This document shows, piece after piece, positions 9,589 through 17,972 of a stretch of 64,000 nt of DNA. This DNA comes from Phycisphaerae bacterium. Its GTDB lineage: Bacteria > Planctomycetota > Phycisphaerae > Sedimentisphaerales > Anaerohalosphaeraceae. The notes beneath the pieces were generated by a model. That model had not been told where the DNA came from, made no database searches, and saw only the letters and a list, made by a program, of their open reading frames with translations. Numbering within the stretch: the stretch's first letter is position 1; each line of letters begins with the position of its first letter. The translations under genes were made by a program, and so were the position numbers. Where the stretch lies: assembly GCA_014859965.1 (NCBI GenBank), contig JACZKQ010000019.1, forward strand, positions 1 to 64,000, written 5' to 3'.

Positions 9589-11007
9589 CTATCGCGCCGG
9601 CTCGCGACCTGCAATGTGCTTGACGCCGTCGAAAACCATATCCTTCGATGGGTCTGCGGAGACCGGGTAGTCGAAGCCGCGGAATGTCAGTTGATCGACG
9701 TCCTTTGCGATGATCACGGGCCGGGCGTCTTCGGTTTGGCAGCGCAAGCGGACGTTGTCCAGGTGCAGGTTCTTGATATTGCGCCCGTAGAAGCCCCATG
9801 CGGGCAGCCTGCGGGCGTCGACGCCCGGGGATTTGACAGTCATTTGGGCCTGTTCGAGCGTGCCGCCGCCGGCGTATTCGACCGTGACGTCCCTGAGAGT
9901 GACATGCTCGATAGGCGTCTCGGCCCAACTCTCGGCCGAGCAGGCGGCGCGATAGACGCCGGTGGCGGTGAGCCGGTCAACGACGATTCGGCCGGCGGTG
10001 TTGCCGGGCTTGACCGACAGGTGCAGCGGGGTCGCTACATTGTGCATGGTGACATCGCTGATGAGGACGTCGTCGAGCGGGCCCATGGTGGCGTCCCAGC
10101 CGCCGGGCTGGAGGTTGATGCCGGCGAGCATGTTGTGGCGGTCCGAGGTGCGGTGAGGATGGATCCCGGGACCGTAGAACAGGCAGTCGTGAACGATGAG
10201 GTGCTGGGCGGGACCGATGACGCGTATGCCGTTACAGGAAGAGTTGATGATGCAGTTGCTGATAAGCGTGTTGTGCCAGTACCGGCCGGCGATGGCGTCG
10301 TCGCCGGTATAGAAGCGGCAGTTAACGATGCTCACGTCGCGGCAGGGTCGGTCCGGCGATCCCCGCCAGTGCACGCCGTCCCAGCCGCCGATAAACGTGA
10401 CATTGTGGATATCGACCCGGTCGCTGACCATGAAGAAGATCGCATAGTTGGCCGAATCGACGAAGGCGACATCGCGGACAATGACATCGCTGCAATTAAC
10501 GAAGACGAAGGTGTGAGGGCCGCGCATACGTTCTTCGCCGGTGGCGTCGAAAACCTTATTGCCATCGATGACGCCCGTGCCGGCAACGGAGACGTTCTTG
10601 ACGCCGTTGGCGAGTATCAGGGCGCGGTGCCATTTGCCCCATTTTGCTTCGGGCATCTCGGCCGGCGGTGCGGGGTGCTGGTAGGCATCGAGTTGCGGAG
10701 TACCGATCAGACGGGCGCCGGCTTCAAGAAAAAAGGTGACGTTGCTTTTTAAATGTATCGTGCCGGAGAGATAGCGGCCCGGACCAAGGACGACGCGGCC
10801 GCCTCCCGCGGCGGTGCAGGCGTCGATTGCCTTGTTGATGGCTGCTGTGTCGAGGGCGGCGCCGTCGCCGACGGCGCCATAGTCGCGGACGTCGAATACA
10901 CCGGGCGCGGCGGCGAGAGCCGCCTGCGCGAAGGTGATGCATATCAGGCCGAGGAGTACCGGCCGCAGACTATTTCCCGGGCGTCGGTTCATACGTGCGG
11001 ATTGCAT
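9589..11007 (-). CDS. Secreted GH28-like right-handed beta-helix protein
   Basis: Predicted exported polysaccharide-active protein of 472 residues. A signal peptide (basic MNRRPGN, hydrophobic LLGLICITFAQAALA) precedes the classic opening DVRDYGAVGDG with a GGGRVVLGPGRYLSG block, the start of GH28 and pectate-lyase-like beta-helices. A GDDAIAG motif matches the paired catalytic aspartates of polygalacturonases, but the usual GHG histidine motif is replaced near SSCNGIRVIG, so the activity or bond cleaved may differ. The ATG at 11007 has AAAGGGTGA just upstream; an in-frame GTG three codons earlier overlaps it. It sits between two M2-like lipoprotein peptidases on the same strand with gaps of 37 and 50 bases, suggesting co-transcription. 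Confidence 0.82.
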   Translation of the reverse strand: MQSARMNRRPGNSLRPVLLGLICITFAQAALAAAPGVFDVRDYGAVGDGAALDTAAINKAIDACTAAGGGRVVLGPGRYLSGTIHLKSNVTFFLEAGARLIGTPQLDAYQHPAPPAEMPEAKWGKWHRALILANGVKNVSVAGTGVIDGNKVFDATGEERMRGPHTFVFVNCSDVIVRDVAFVDSANYAIFFMVSDRVDIHNVTFIGGWDGVHWRGSPDRPCRDVSIVNCRFYTGDDAIAGRYWHNTLISNCIINSSCNGIRVIGPAQHLIVHDCLFYGPGIHPHRTSDRHNMLAGINLQPGGWDATMGPLDDVLISDVTMHNVATPLHLSVKPGNTAGRIVVDRLTATGVYRAACSAESWAETPIEHVTLRDVTVEYAGGGTLEQAQMTVKSPGVDARRLPAWGFYGRNIKNLHLDNVRLRCQTEDARPVIIAKDVDQLTFRGFDYPVSADPSKDMVFDGVKHIAGREPAR

Positions 11008-11057
11008 GCGCGTCACCCTTTCACGAAAACCGGCGCGGAACCGCCGGCGTTGCTGTT

Positions 11058-12746
11058 TTACTTGCCGGATGTAACGAACTGCTCGACAAAGTATTCGGGG
11101 TTGAGGCCCTCGCCGGTAGCGCGGCGGATCATCTCGTTCCAGTGATACTCCCTGCCGACCTCGAAGACATTGTTCCGCAGATAGTCGCCCACCCTGGGCT
11201 GCCCCACATACGAGACACCCTCATCGGATGCGAGGTTCAGCACATTCTTAACGATGTGGTTGTGCAGTTGCGAAGCCAGCAGTTCACCCAGCAGGTAATT
11301 ATGATAGTAACACGGGGCCGACGCGATGTGAATTTTGGAGGCCCAATCCGGGGCGTCGCGGCCGTCCGGCGGCGTGACGAATTGATATTTCTTCACGAGA
11401 CTCCACCAGAGAGAGTTGAGGTCCTGGTCCGGGTCGGCATAGAGATCTTTTTCGAAGTTGTACATCACCATGGCCCATCGGGCGAAGATGAGCTGCTTGA
11501 GCCGCGCGTACTTGGCGCCTACGACGGCGATTTCGTCGCGCTGGGCGTCGGTGAGGCCGAGCATCTGCTGCATCCAGTCGGCATTGCCGCTGAGGCGGCC
11601 GAAGAACATCGCGATGGCCTCGGTGGTGAAAATGTGGGCCGAGTCCCGCAGCAGCCACGGCATCTGGCCCTCGTAGAATTTTGCATAAACGGCGTGGCCG
11701 AGTTCGTGGAGCATCGTCTCGGTCCACTTCTCGTTGTCCTTCACGTTGCAGAGGATGCGGACGTCGCCCTGGCGATCGATGTCGGTGCAGAAGGCGTGGG
11801 GGCTCTTGCCCTGGCGCTCGTACAGGTCGCTTTTGTTGAGGACCGAATCGACGGGAAGATTGATGCCCGCGTAGAAGCGCCTTGATAACTCGACCACATC
11901 CCTGCCTTGGTAGTACGCGTCCAGGTCGAGGTTGAGTACGAGCGGGGTTTCCTGGAAGAATGGATCGTGATAATGCCAGGGCCGCAAGGCCGTCAGCGGC
12001 ACGTCGTATATCTCGGAGAGGATCACGTCCAGTTCGGCCTTTAACTGACGGAACGGGGCCTCGGTGAGTTCGTACAGACGGGCGAAAATGGCGTCGAGTT
12101 CTTCAACATTCTGCTCGGAAATGGTCAGCGAGAAGGTGTGATAGTTCTCAAAACCGAGTTTGCGCGCCGCCTCATTGCGGAGCTTCACCAACCGAACGAC
12201 GTCGGGGGCGAGGACCGCGCCGACCTGTTTGCCGGCCTGCCAGGCCCTCATTCGCTTTTCAGAATCCGTCTCGTTCTTAAGGATTTCTTTGATCTGGTTA
12301 TCCGTGACCTGCTGTCCATCGATTACGCCCCGATGGGTGTTGAACTTCTGCGAGACCTGGTTACCCAATTCCACGATCTGTTTGAGCAGGTCCGGCTCGA
12401 TCTGGTTCGCCAGATAAGCTCGGTAAAGAATCTGCACCTGGCGATTCAGCCTCGGGTCTTCGACGCCGGTTTCCTTGAGCGTTTTCACATATTCGAACTC
12501 ATCGCTGTCGGCGTAGACCTGCCGCAAGGCAAGCTCCAATTCGGTCAGCCGTTTGAAGTCCTCGTCGCGGCCGGTGGTTTCGGCGGTCCAGGCGGCCAGA
12601 TTGGTTTCCTTCTCCATCGGTTTGATTTTCTGGACATGTTCCGTCACAAAATCCTGCACTTCGGCCTCCTTCACCCGTGCATCGCCGCAGCCCGTTAAGC
12701 ACAGCATGCACAATATCCCAATCGCACTTATCAGTATATTAGCCAT
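11058..12746 (-). CDS. Lipoprotein zinc peptidase, M2 (ACE-like) family, copy 2
   Basis: Paralogue of the peptidase at 7881-9551, 562 residues. The lipobox is LTGC near residue 19. The zinc core HELGHAVYAKF is followed by a second conserved block, FTTEAIAMFFGRLSG, carrying the third ligand; the RPWHYHDPFFQE block and the NYLLGELLASQLHNH tail are also shared. I chose the ATG at 12746 because GAGGAGA lies 6 bases upstream and it begins a proper lipoprotein signal (MANILISAIGILCMLCLTGC). A candidate promoter lies at 12789-12816, so this is probably the first gene of the peptidase/GH28/peptidase cluster. Function inferred: surface or periplasmic peptide hydrolysis. Confidence 0.83.
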   Translation of the reverse strand: MANILISAIGILCMLCLTGCGDARVKEAEVQDFVTEHVQKIKPMEKETNLAAWTAETTGRDEDFKRLTELELALRQVYADSDEFEYVKTLKETGVEDPRLNRQVQILYRAYLANQIEPDLLKQIVELGNQVSQKFNTHRGVIDGQQVTDNQIKEILKNETDSEKRMRAWQAGKQVGAVLAPDVVRLVKLRNEAARKLGFENYHTFSLTISEQNVEELDAIFARLYELTEAPFRQLKAELDVILSEIYDVPLTALRPWHYHDPFFQETPLVLNLDLDAYYQGRDVVELSRRFYAGINLPVDSVLNKSDLYERQGKSPHAFCTDIDRQGDVRILCNVKDNEKWTETMLHELGHAVYAKFYEGQMPWLLRDSAHIFTTEAIAMFFGRLSGNADWMQQMLGLTDAQRDEIAVVGAKYARLKQLIFARWAMVMYNFEKDLYADPDQDLNSLWWSLVKKYQFVTPPDGRDAPDWASKIHIASAPCYYHNYLLGELLASQLHNHIVKNVLNLASDEGVSYVGQPRVGDYLRNNVFEVGREYHWNEMIRRATGEGLNPEYFVEQFVTSGK

Positions 12747-12788
12747 GACATCTCTCCTCAAAATAGAAAACCTTGTGGTCACGCTATC

Positions 12789-12816
12789 ATTATCCATAAA
12801 TCGCTGAAAATGTAAA
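12789..12816 (-). promoter_or_regulatory. Candidate sigma70-type promoter of the peptidase/GH28 cluster
   Basis: On the minus strand TTTACA and GATAAT are separated by 16 bases, about 45 bases upstream of the start codon of the first M2-like gene. Each hexamer matches the bacterial consensus at five of six positions. Position and match are seen; activity is inferred. Confidence 0.5.
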
Positions 12817-13009
12817 GAGATTTCGACAGAAGGCGGCGCGAATGCCTCCGGAACTCTTTGTTACAAGCCGCCGGAGCGTTCTGTTCGCGCGTTAAGCGGC
12901 CGAGCCCCTGGACCGACATGGTGTGCGGGAAAACATCGGTGCGCCCGGATGGTGTATCGGGCTATTTATGTAAATGGACTGGGGGACTGACAACATGGGG
13001 GGTAGAGCC

Positions 13010-14176
13010 ATGAAAACGAACACTCGGGCGTTTGTATGGATCGGAGGCGTCGTCTGCCTTGCGGCCGCGGTGCTCTATGTGCCTGTCCTGATCGGGCAGA
13101 TCCGCTATCAGAACACGGCGGGGCAAATTCGGGCGTACAACGAGTCGCTGGATGCATTGTCGGAAAAGGATCCTTCGGCTCTTTATAGAGCGGTAGCGCA
13201 AACGATGATCCCGGCGGTGGCGGTGGTGGCGACGGCGGAACGTATCGAAGCGGACGCTGCAGAGGATGGCGGCGGGAACGATTCCGCACCACAGGCGCCG
13301 CCCTTGCCTGTGCCGCCCGACGGGCGGGGTCAGCCTGAATTATTCCAGCTCGGGGTGGGCAGCGGTATCGTCGCCGACGCGGAGAACGGCTACATTCTCA
13401 CGAACTGGCACCTCGTGGCCGACGCCGACGAGGTGCGGGTCATCCTGGCCGACGGCCGCGCGTTTAACAGCGGATGGATCCGTACGGATCGGAGGACGGA
13501 CCTGGCGGTCATTAAGATCGAGGCGGACGGCTTGTTTGCAGCCCCGCTGGGCGACAGCAGTCAAGCAAGCGTCGGAGATGTTGTACTGGCCATTGGGGCC
13601 CCCCGGGGTCTGGCCCATACCGTAACCGCCGGCATCGTTTCCGCGCAGGACCGAACCACCGGCCAGATATATCAAACGTATATTCAGAGCGATGCAGCCA
13701 TTAATCCCGGCAATTCAGGCGGGCCCCTGGTGAACATGCGGGGTGAAGTGGTCGGCGTCAATACGGGGATCGTTTCATCGGCGGGCGCCTTTCAGGGCAT
13801 CGGGCTGGCTATTCCATCCAACGTGGCCAAAGCCGTGATGAAACAGCTTATCGAAAAAGGCGAGGTGGTGCGCGGCTACATCGGGGTTCAGATACAGGAC
13901 ATGAGCGGCAGGATAGCCGAGCGACTTGGATTGCCGAACGACAAAGGCGCCTTGGTCGTGGGCGTCGAACCGGAAGGTCCGGCGGCCCAGGCAGGCCTAT
14001 CGCCCGAAGATGTCATCGTGCGCGTCGACGGCGAAGAGATCGCCAACAGCTACGATCTTCAGCTTGTCGTCTCCGAACTGGAGCCCGGCAGACAAGTGCC
14101 GGTTGATATCTACCGCGGCGGCGAGAAACAGACGGTCGAGGTGGAGATCGGGACGCTGCCGGACGCGCCGGAATAG
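13010..14176 (+). CDS. HtrA/DegP-like membrane-anchored serine protease
   Basis: Envelope quality-control protease, 388 residues. One N-terminal membrane helix (about 9-29) acts as uncleaved anchor or signal. A linker of about 80 residues, rich in Ala/Pro/Asp, precedes the trypsin-like domain with catalytic His134 (TNWHLV), Asp164 (DRRTDLAV) and Ser236 (GNSGGPL). A single PDZ domain follows at about 285-380 with the carboxylate loop near GYIGV. The family binds unfolded or mis-sorted proteins through PDZ and degrades them outside the cytoplasm. One PDZ and an anchor resemble DegS/HtrA of stress signalling. I preferred the ATG at 13010 because the anchor begins there; in-frame ATGs at 12974 and 12995 are possible. 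It is convergent with the export operon. Confidence 0.9.
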   Translation: MKTNTRAFVWIGGVVCLAAAVLYVPVLIGQIRYQNTAGQIRAYNESLDALSEKDPSALYRAVAQTMIPAVAVVATAERIEADAAEDGGGNDSAPQAPPLPVPPDGRGQPELFQLGVGSGIVADAENGYILTNWHLVADADEVRVILADGRAFNSGWIRTDRRTDLAVIKIEADGLFAAPLGDSSQASVGDVVLAIGAPRGLAHTVTAGIVSAQDRTTGQIYQTYIQSDAAINPGNSGGPLVNMRGEVVGVNTGIVSSAGAFQGIGLAIPSNVAKAVMKQLIEKGEVVRGYIGVQIQDMSGRIAERLGLPNDKGALVVGVEPEGPAAQAGLSPEDVIVRVDGEEIANSYDLQLVVSELEPGRQVPVDIYRGGEKQTVEVEIGTLPDAPE

Positions 14177-14257
14177 ATGTCGCTCTCGGCCGCGCGCCGC
14201 ACATTACGGCGATTACCCCCGCAACAGGACTCCGAGATTGCGGACGCAGCGAGTCCG

Positions 14258-15526
14258 TCACTCGTGGCGCAGGGCCACAATAGGGTCTACATTGGCGGCC
14301 CGGACCGCCGGATAGAGCCCGAAGACCATTCCCACCGCGACGCTGATGCCCACCGACAGGAGCACGCTCTTGAGCGTCACGACCGTAGGCATGCCCGCGA
14401 AGTAGGTGATGAGCCAGGGGATGAACATCCCCAGGCCGATGCCGATAAGCCCGCCGACGGTGGACAGGACGATGGTTTCAATGAGAAACTGGCTGATGAT
14501 CTGGCGGCGTTTGGCGCCGATGGCCCGGCGGACGCCGATCTCGCGGGTGCGTTCCGTAACCGAGGCCAGCATGATGTTCATGATGCCGATGCCGCCGACG
14601 AGAAGGCTGATGGCGGCGATTGAGCCGAGGACGATGTTGAAGGTGCGTTTGGTGGCTTCGGCCTGCCGCAGGAGAGCCAGCGGGATGCTGATGCGGTAGT
14701 CTTCTTTCTTATGGAATCGCGCGAGCATGGCTTCGATGCCTTTGGCGACCGATTCGACATCATCTATGGAAGCGGCCTCGACAATCAACTGATGCAATTG
14801 GACCATTTCGCGATTATAGCCGCCGGCGCTGCGCGTGGTAGCGATGTCTCCGAATCGCTCCCGGGCGACGGTAATGGGCACGTAGGCGTCGATTTGCTCG
14901 TCGGGCATCTGGATGTTGCCGGCCAGACCGCCTTCGCTCCGGACGATGCCGACGATTTCGAAATAGCTGGACCCGACGCGCAGGGTGCTGCCGATGGTGT
15001 TCTCGGCCGCGAGCAGTTTGCGTGCGCCGAATTCGGTGAGCACCACCACCCCGGCCAGGTTGGCGATATCCGCGTCGGTCAGAACACGGCCGGCGACCAC
15101 ATCACGCTGGAGCAGTTCGAACCATGCCGGCAGCGTGCCGACCACACGCAGCTCAAGGGCGCGCTCTCCGAGGCGACATTCCTGGCGAACCATTTTTACC
15201 GGAACCGTCTGGCGGATGCGATTGAAGGTTTCTTCAATGCGTATCTGGTCATTATAGGTCAAGCCATAGATGCTCATGTTGGCCTGCATGGCGGATGACG
15301 AGGCATCTTCGGCGGCCTTGATGGAGGTGACGATAATGTTGTTGCTGCCGATCTTTCGGATCTGTTCGAGGGCCTCCTGGCTCGCCCCTTCGCCAACGGA
15401 TAGCATCGCCACCACCGAGCCGACGCCGAAGACTACGCCGAGCATGGTCAGGAAGGTGCGCAGCTTGTGCAGCAGGAGATTCTCGATGCCAAGGAGGATA
15501 TTGCGTGCTGTCTTGCTTCGCGCCAT
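14258..15526 (-). CDS. MacB-type ABC transporter permease
   Basis: Inner-membrane permease of a tripartite export system, 422 residues. It has an N-terminal helix ([21 protein letters not shown]), a periplasmic MacB-core domain of roughly 230 residues, and a C-terminal FtsX-like block of three helices with [19 protein letters not shown] between them, the hallmark of mechanotransmission ABC permeases. The stop of the ATPase gene and this ATG share a base (TGATG), implying translational coupling. Unlike E. coli MacB the ATPase is a separate protein. Partners are the HlyD-like adaptor and the TolC-like protein of the same operon. Cargo could be a peptide, lipoprotein, antibiotic or siderophore. 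Confidence 0.9.
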   Translation of the reverse strand: MARSKTARNILLGIENLLLHKLRTFLTMLGVVFGVGSVVAMLSVGEGASQEALEQIRKIGSNNIIVTSIKAAEDASSSAMQANMSIYGLTYNDQIRIEETFNRIRQTVPVKMVRQECRLGERALELRVVGTLPAWFELLQRDVVAGRVLTDADIANLAGVVVLTEFGARKLLAAENTIGSTLRVGSSYFEIVGIVRSEGGLAGNIQMPDEQIDAYVPITVARERFGDIATTRSAGGYNREMVQLHQLIVEAASIDDVESVAKGIEAMLARFHKKEDYRISIPLALLRQAEATKRTFNIVLGSIAAISLLVGGIGIMNIMLASVTERTREIGVRRAIGAKRRQIISQFLIETIVLSTVGGLIGIGLGMFIPWLITYFAGMPTVVTLKSVLLSVGISVAVGMVFGLYPAVRAANVDPIVALRHE

Positions 15527-16236
15527 CAGTTCTCCTCGATGCTTTCTATTTTGCCGTCGCGCATGTGGAGACAATGTTTGGCATGCGCGGCGACGTGCGT
15601 TTCATGCGTGACCATCACGATGGTCTTGCCCTCGCGGTTCAGCTGGCCGAGAATGTTGAGGATCTGGTCGCCGGTGGCCGAATCGAGGTTGCCGGTGGGT
15701 TCGTCCGCCAGCAGGATCTGCGGATCATTGGCCAGCGCACGGGCGATGGCGACGCGCTGCATCTGGCCGCCGGACAGTTCCGTGGGTTTATGATTGAGGC
15801 GTCCTTCGAGCCCCACCAGGCCTGCCAGCTCGACCGCACGGGCGGCGCTGCGCTCAGCCTCCCAGCCCAGGTAGTAGAGCGGCAATTCAATATTGCGGCG
15901 CACCGTCAGTTGAGGGATCAGGTTGAAACTCTGGAAAATGAACCCCAGATGTCTGAGTCGTACATCGCTGAGGGCATCGTCTTCCATGGTGCTGACATCG
16001 TTGCCTTCGAGGACGTAGTCGCCCGAAGTCACGCGGTCGAGACAGCCGAGGATATTCAGCATGGTGCTCTTGCCTGAACCGCTGGGCCCCATGATCGCCC
16101 AGAAATCGCCCGGATAGAAGCTGATCGAGACGCCGGCCAGGGCGTGGACCAGGGTACTGCCCATCTGGTAGGTCTTTCGGACGTTGTTCAGCGCGATGAC
16201 AGCGCCGTTTCGATGTTCGCCGGGCGCGGTATGCAT
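15526..16236 (-). CDS. ABC transporter ATP-binding protein, MacB/LolD type
   Basis: Cytoplasmic ATPase of the tripartite exporter, 236 residues. Walker [10 protein letters not shown] is at about 50-58, the signature [15 protein letters not shown] near 145, and Walker [13 protein letters not shown] just after; the LDRVTSGDY and [15 protein letters not shown]-loop are typical of the MacB/LolD/FtsE branch. It hydrolyses ATP to drive the MacB-type permease encoded immediately downstream. The start overlaps the adaptor stop by one base (TGATG) and its own stop overlaps the permease start in the same way, so the three genes are tightly coupled. Confidence 0.94.
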   Translation of the reverse strand: MHTAPGEHRNGAVIALNNVRKTYQMGSTLVHALAGVSISFYPGDFWAIMGPSGSGKSTMLNILGCLDRVTSGDYVLEGNDVSTMEDDALSDVRLRHLGFIFQSFNLIPQLTVRRNIELPLYYLGWEAERSAARAVELAGLVGLEGRLNHKPTELSGGQMQRVAIARALANDPQILLADEPTGNLDSATGDQILNILGQLNREGKTIVMVTHETHVAAHAKHCLHMRDGKIESIEEN

Positions 16237-17972
16237 CAGTTGCTCCTGCGCGTCTCAGCGGATTGTCCGGCGCCTTCCGTCGTTTGTCGCGGCCGCGATG
16301 TGTTACCGGAACCGGGTGCATTCGGCGATCTTGCGGGGCGCTCGCCGTCCGGGCCGCTTGCGCCCGAAGACTGCGAAGGCCTTGTGCTGTCGCCGCCCTG
16401 TTGGCTCCCGGAACCCAGGTTGCCGCCGTTGGGTGGACCATCCGGCACGGGCGGCCGGTCAGGCAGGTCAAGGTCCTCAGCTTTTTCCGCCTGGCGGACC
16501 TCGGCAGCAGCCAGCGGCGGGGTAAGCAGTACCACCTCGCCGGGTTGAAGCCCGCTCTTGATATGCACCATTCGGTTGTTATCCAGGCCGATGACCACCT
16601 GGCGGTCGACGAATTTGTTGCCTTGCCGGACATAAACCGTCGGCTGCTTGCCGATTCGCACCACGGCCTGGACCGGGATGAACGTGACGTTATCGTAACG
16701 GTCAACAATAATTTCAGCACGGCAGCTCATGCCCGTCCGCAAACCGGTGCTGTCGCCATCCAGAAATATCTCGGTGGCGTAGATCTTCAAATCGGGGTTC
16801 ATCCACATGCTCGCCGCATCGGGCAGCAGCGCGATTTTTGCCACTCTGCCCATAAAGGTTTTTCCCTGCAAGGCGTCGACAGTAACCACGACCGGCAGGC
16901 CGACCTTGACCTTCTCCATGCTGGACTCGTGCACCTTGATTTCCGCCTTGACCGAATCGCTGGTGGGCAGATAAATCAGTTCCGTGCGTTCATAGACCGT
17001 CTGGCCTTCTTCGAGCGGGGCCTGATTGCCCCTCCAACTCCCCTTGGCGCTCGTCGCATAAACCACCATGCCCGCGGCGGGGGCTTTGATGACGGCTTTT
17101 TGTATCTGGTCTTCAATTTTGGCGAGTCTGGTTTTCTCGCGCTGGAGTTTTGATTCGGTCGCGCGGAGTTCGGCTTCGAGTTGAATGACCTTGGCGGCCG
17201 AACTGCGCCGGATGCGCTCCAGCGCCATTTCGGCCTGGCTGACGTCGCTGTTGAGCTGCGCCAACTGCCGCTTGTAGGTGAACTCATTGAGCAGTTCGAG
17301 TCTGTTCTGGGCCAGTTTGACGTTCAGCGTGGCCTTGTTCCACGCCAACTCATCGGTCTGGAGTTCGGTGGATGAGATATACTTTTCAGCGGCGAGCTTC
17401 TTCGACCATTTCAGTTTTTCTTCCGCTCTGAGGAGCTCTTCCTGTGCGAGCCTGATGCTGGCTTCGGCTTCGGTTCGCTGCGTCTCGTATTCGCCTTTTG
17501 AGGCGGTGTATTTTTCGAGATCGAGCCTGGCGAAGTCCAGCGTAAGCTGCGCCAGTTCAACGTCCGCCTGCGCCTGGTTCCTGCCGACCGCCAACGTCTC
17601 ACGGGCGGCTATAAAGGCCGTCTCGGCGTTCTGGGTCACGGTCTGCTGATCGATGCGCCTGTCGTTGAGCGTGCTGGCGTCCAGTTCGACCAGCATGTCG
17701 CCCTTTTGAACATGCGAGCCCTCGGGAATCACCCAGAGGATGGTCGTCGTGCCTTCAACCTGGCTCTTGATGATTTCCTGATCGCGGGCCTTGATGGTTC
17801 CCGACTCGCTGATTCCGATGGTCAGGGGGCCCTGCTCGACAGTGAAGGTCGGGGCGTCGGCCAGGCTGTTGTCGTCGGTCGCGGCCAGCTTGAACGCCGT
17901 GCCGGCCACAATTAGGACTGCGACCGCCGCTACTATGCCTGCCTTCAAAAGCGTACTGTTCTTTCGTGTCAT
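16236..17972 (-). CDS. HlyD/MacA-type periplasmic adaptor
   Basis: Adaptor bridging inner-membrane ABC pump and outer-membrane channel, 578 residues. It has an N-terminal anchor helix (about 9-27), a first biotinyl-lipoyl half (GTIKARDQEIIKSQVEG), a long coiled-coil hairpin of about 190 residues rich in Glu/Gln/Leu, a second lipoyl half (VIKAPAAGMVVYA), then beta-barrel and membrane-proximal domains. The C-terminal 90 residues are a low-complexity Pro/Gly/Ser tail unusual for the family and probably disordered. Its start overlaps the TolC-like stop by 4 bases (ATGA). Substrate unknown. Confidence 0.9.
   Translation of the reverse strand: MTRKNSTLLKAGIVAAVAVLIVAGTAFKLAATDDNSLADAPTFTVEQGPLTIGISESGTIKARDQEIIKSQVEGTTTILWVIPEGSHVQKGDMLVELDASTLNDRRIDQQTVTQNAETAFIAARETLAVGRNQAQADVELAQLTLDFARLDLEKYTASKGEYETQRTEAEASIRLAQEELLRAEEKLKWSKKLAAEKYISSTELQTDELAWNKATLNVKLAQNRLELLNEFTYKRQLAQLNSDVSQAEMALERIRRSSAAKVIQLEAELRATESKLQREKTRLAKIEDQIQKAVIKAPAAGMVVYATSAKGSWRGNQAPLEEGQTVYERTELIYLPTSDSVKAEIKVHESSMEKVKVGLPVVVTVDALQGKTFMGRVAKIALLPDAASMWMNPDLKIYATEIFLDGDSTGLRTGMSCRAEIIVDRYDNVTFIPVQAVVRIGKQPTVYVRQGNKFVDRQVVIGLDNNRMVHIKSGLQPGEVVLLTPPLAAAEVRQAEKAEDLDLPDRPPVPDGPPNGGNLGSGSQQGGDSTRPSQSSGASGPDGERPARSPNAPGSGNTSRPRQTTEGAGQSAETRRSN

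Noticed and set aside
7833-10752. Long plus-strand open frames antisense to the peptidase and GH28 genes
   Set aside because: No ribosome-binding sites or motifs; the minus strand carries zinc and beta-helix motifs and signal peptides.
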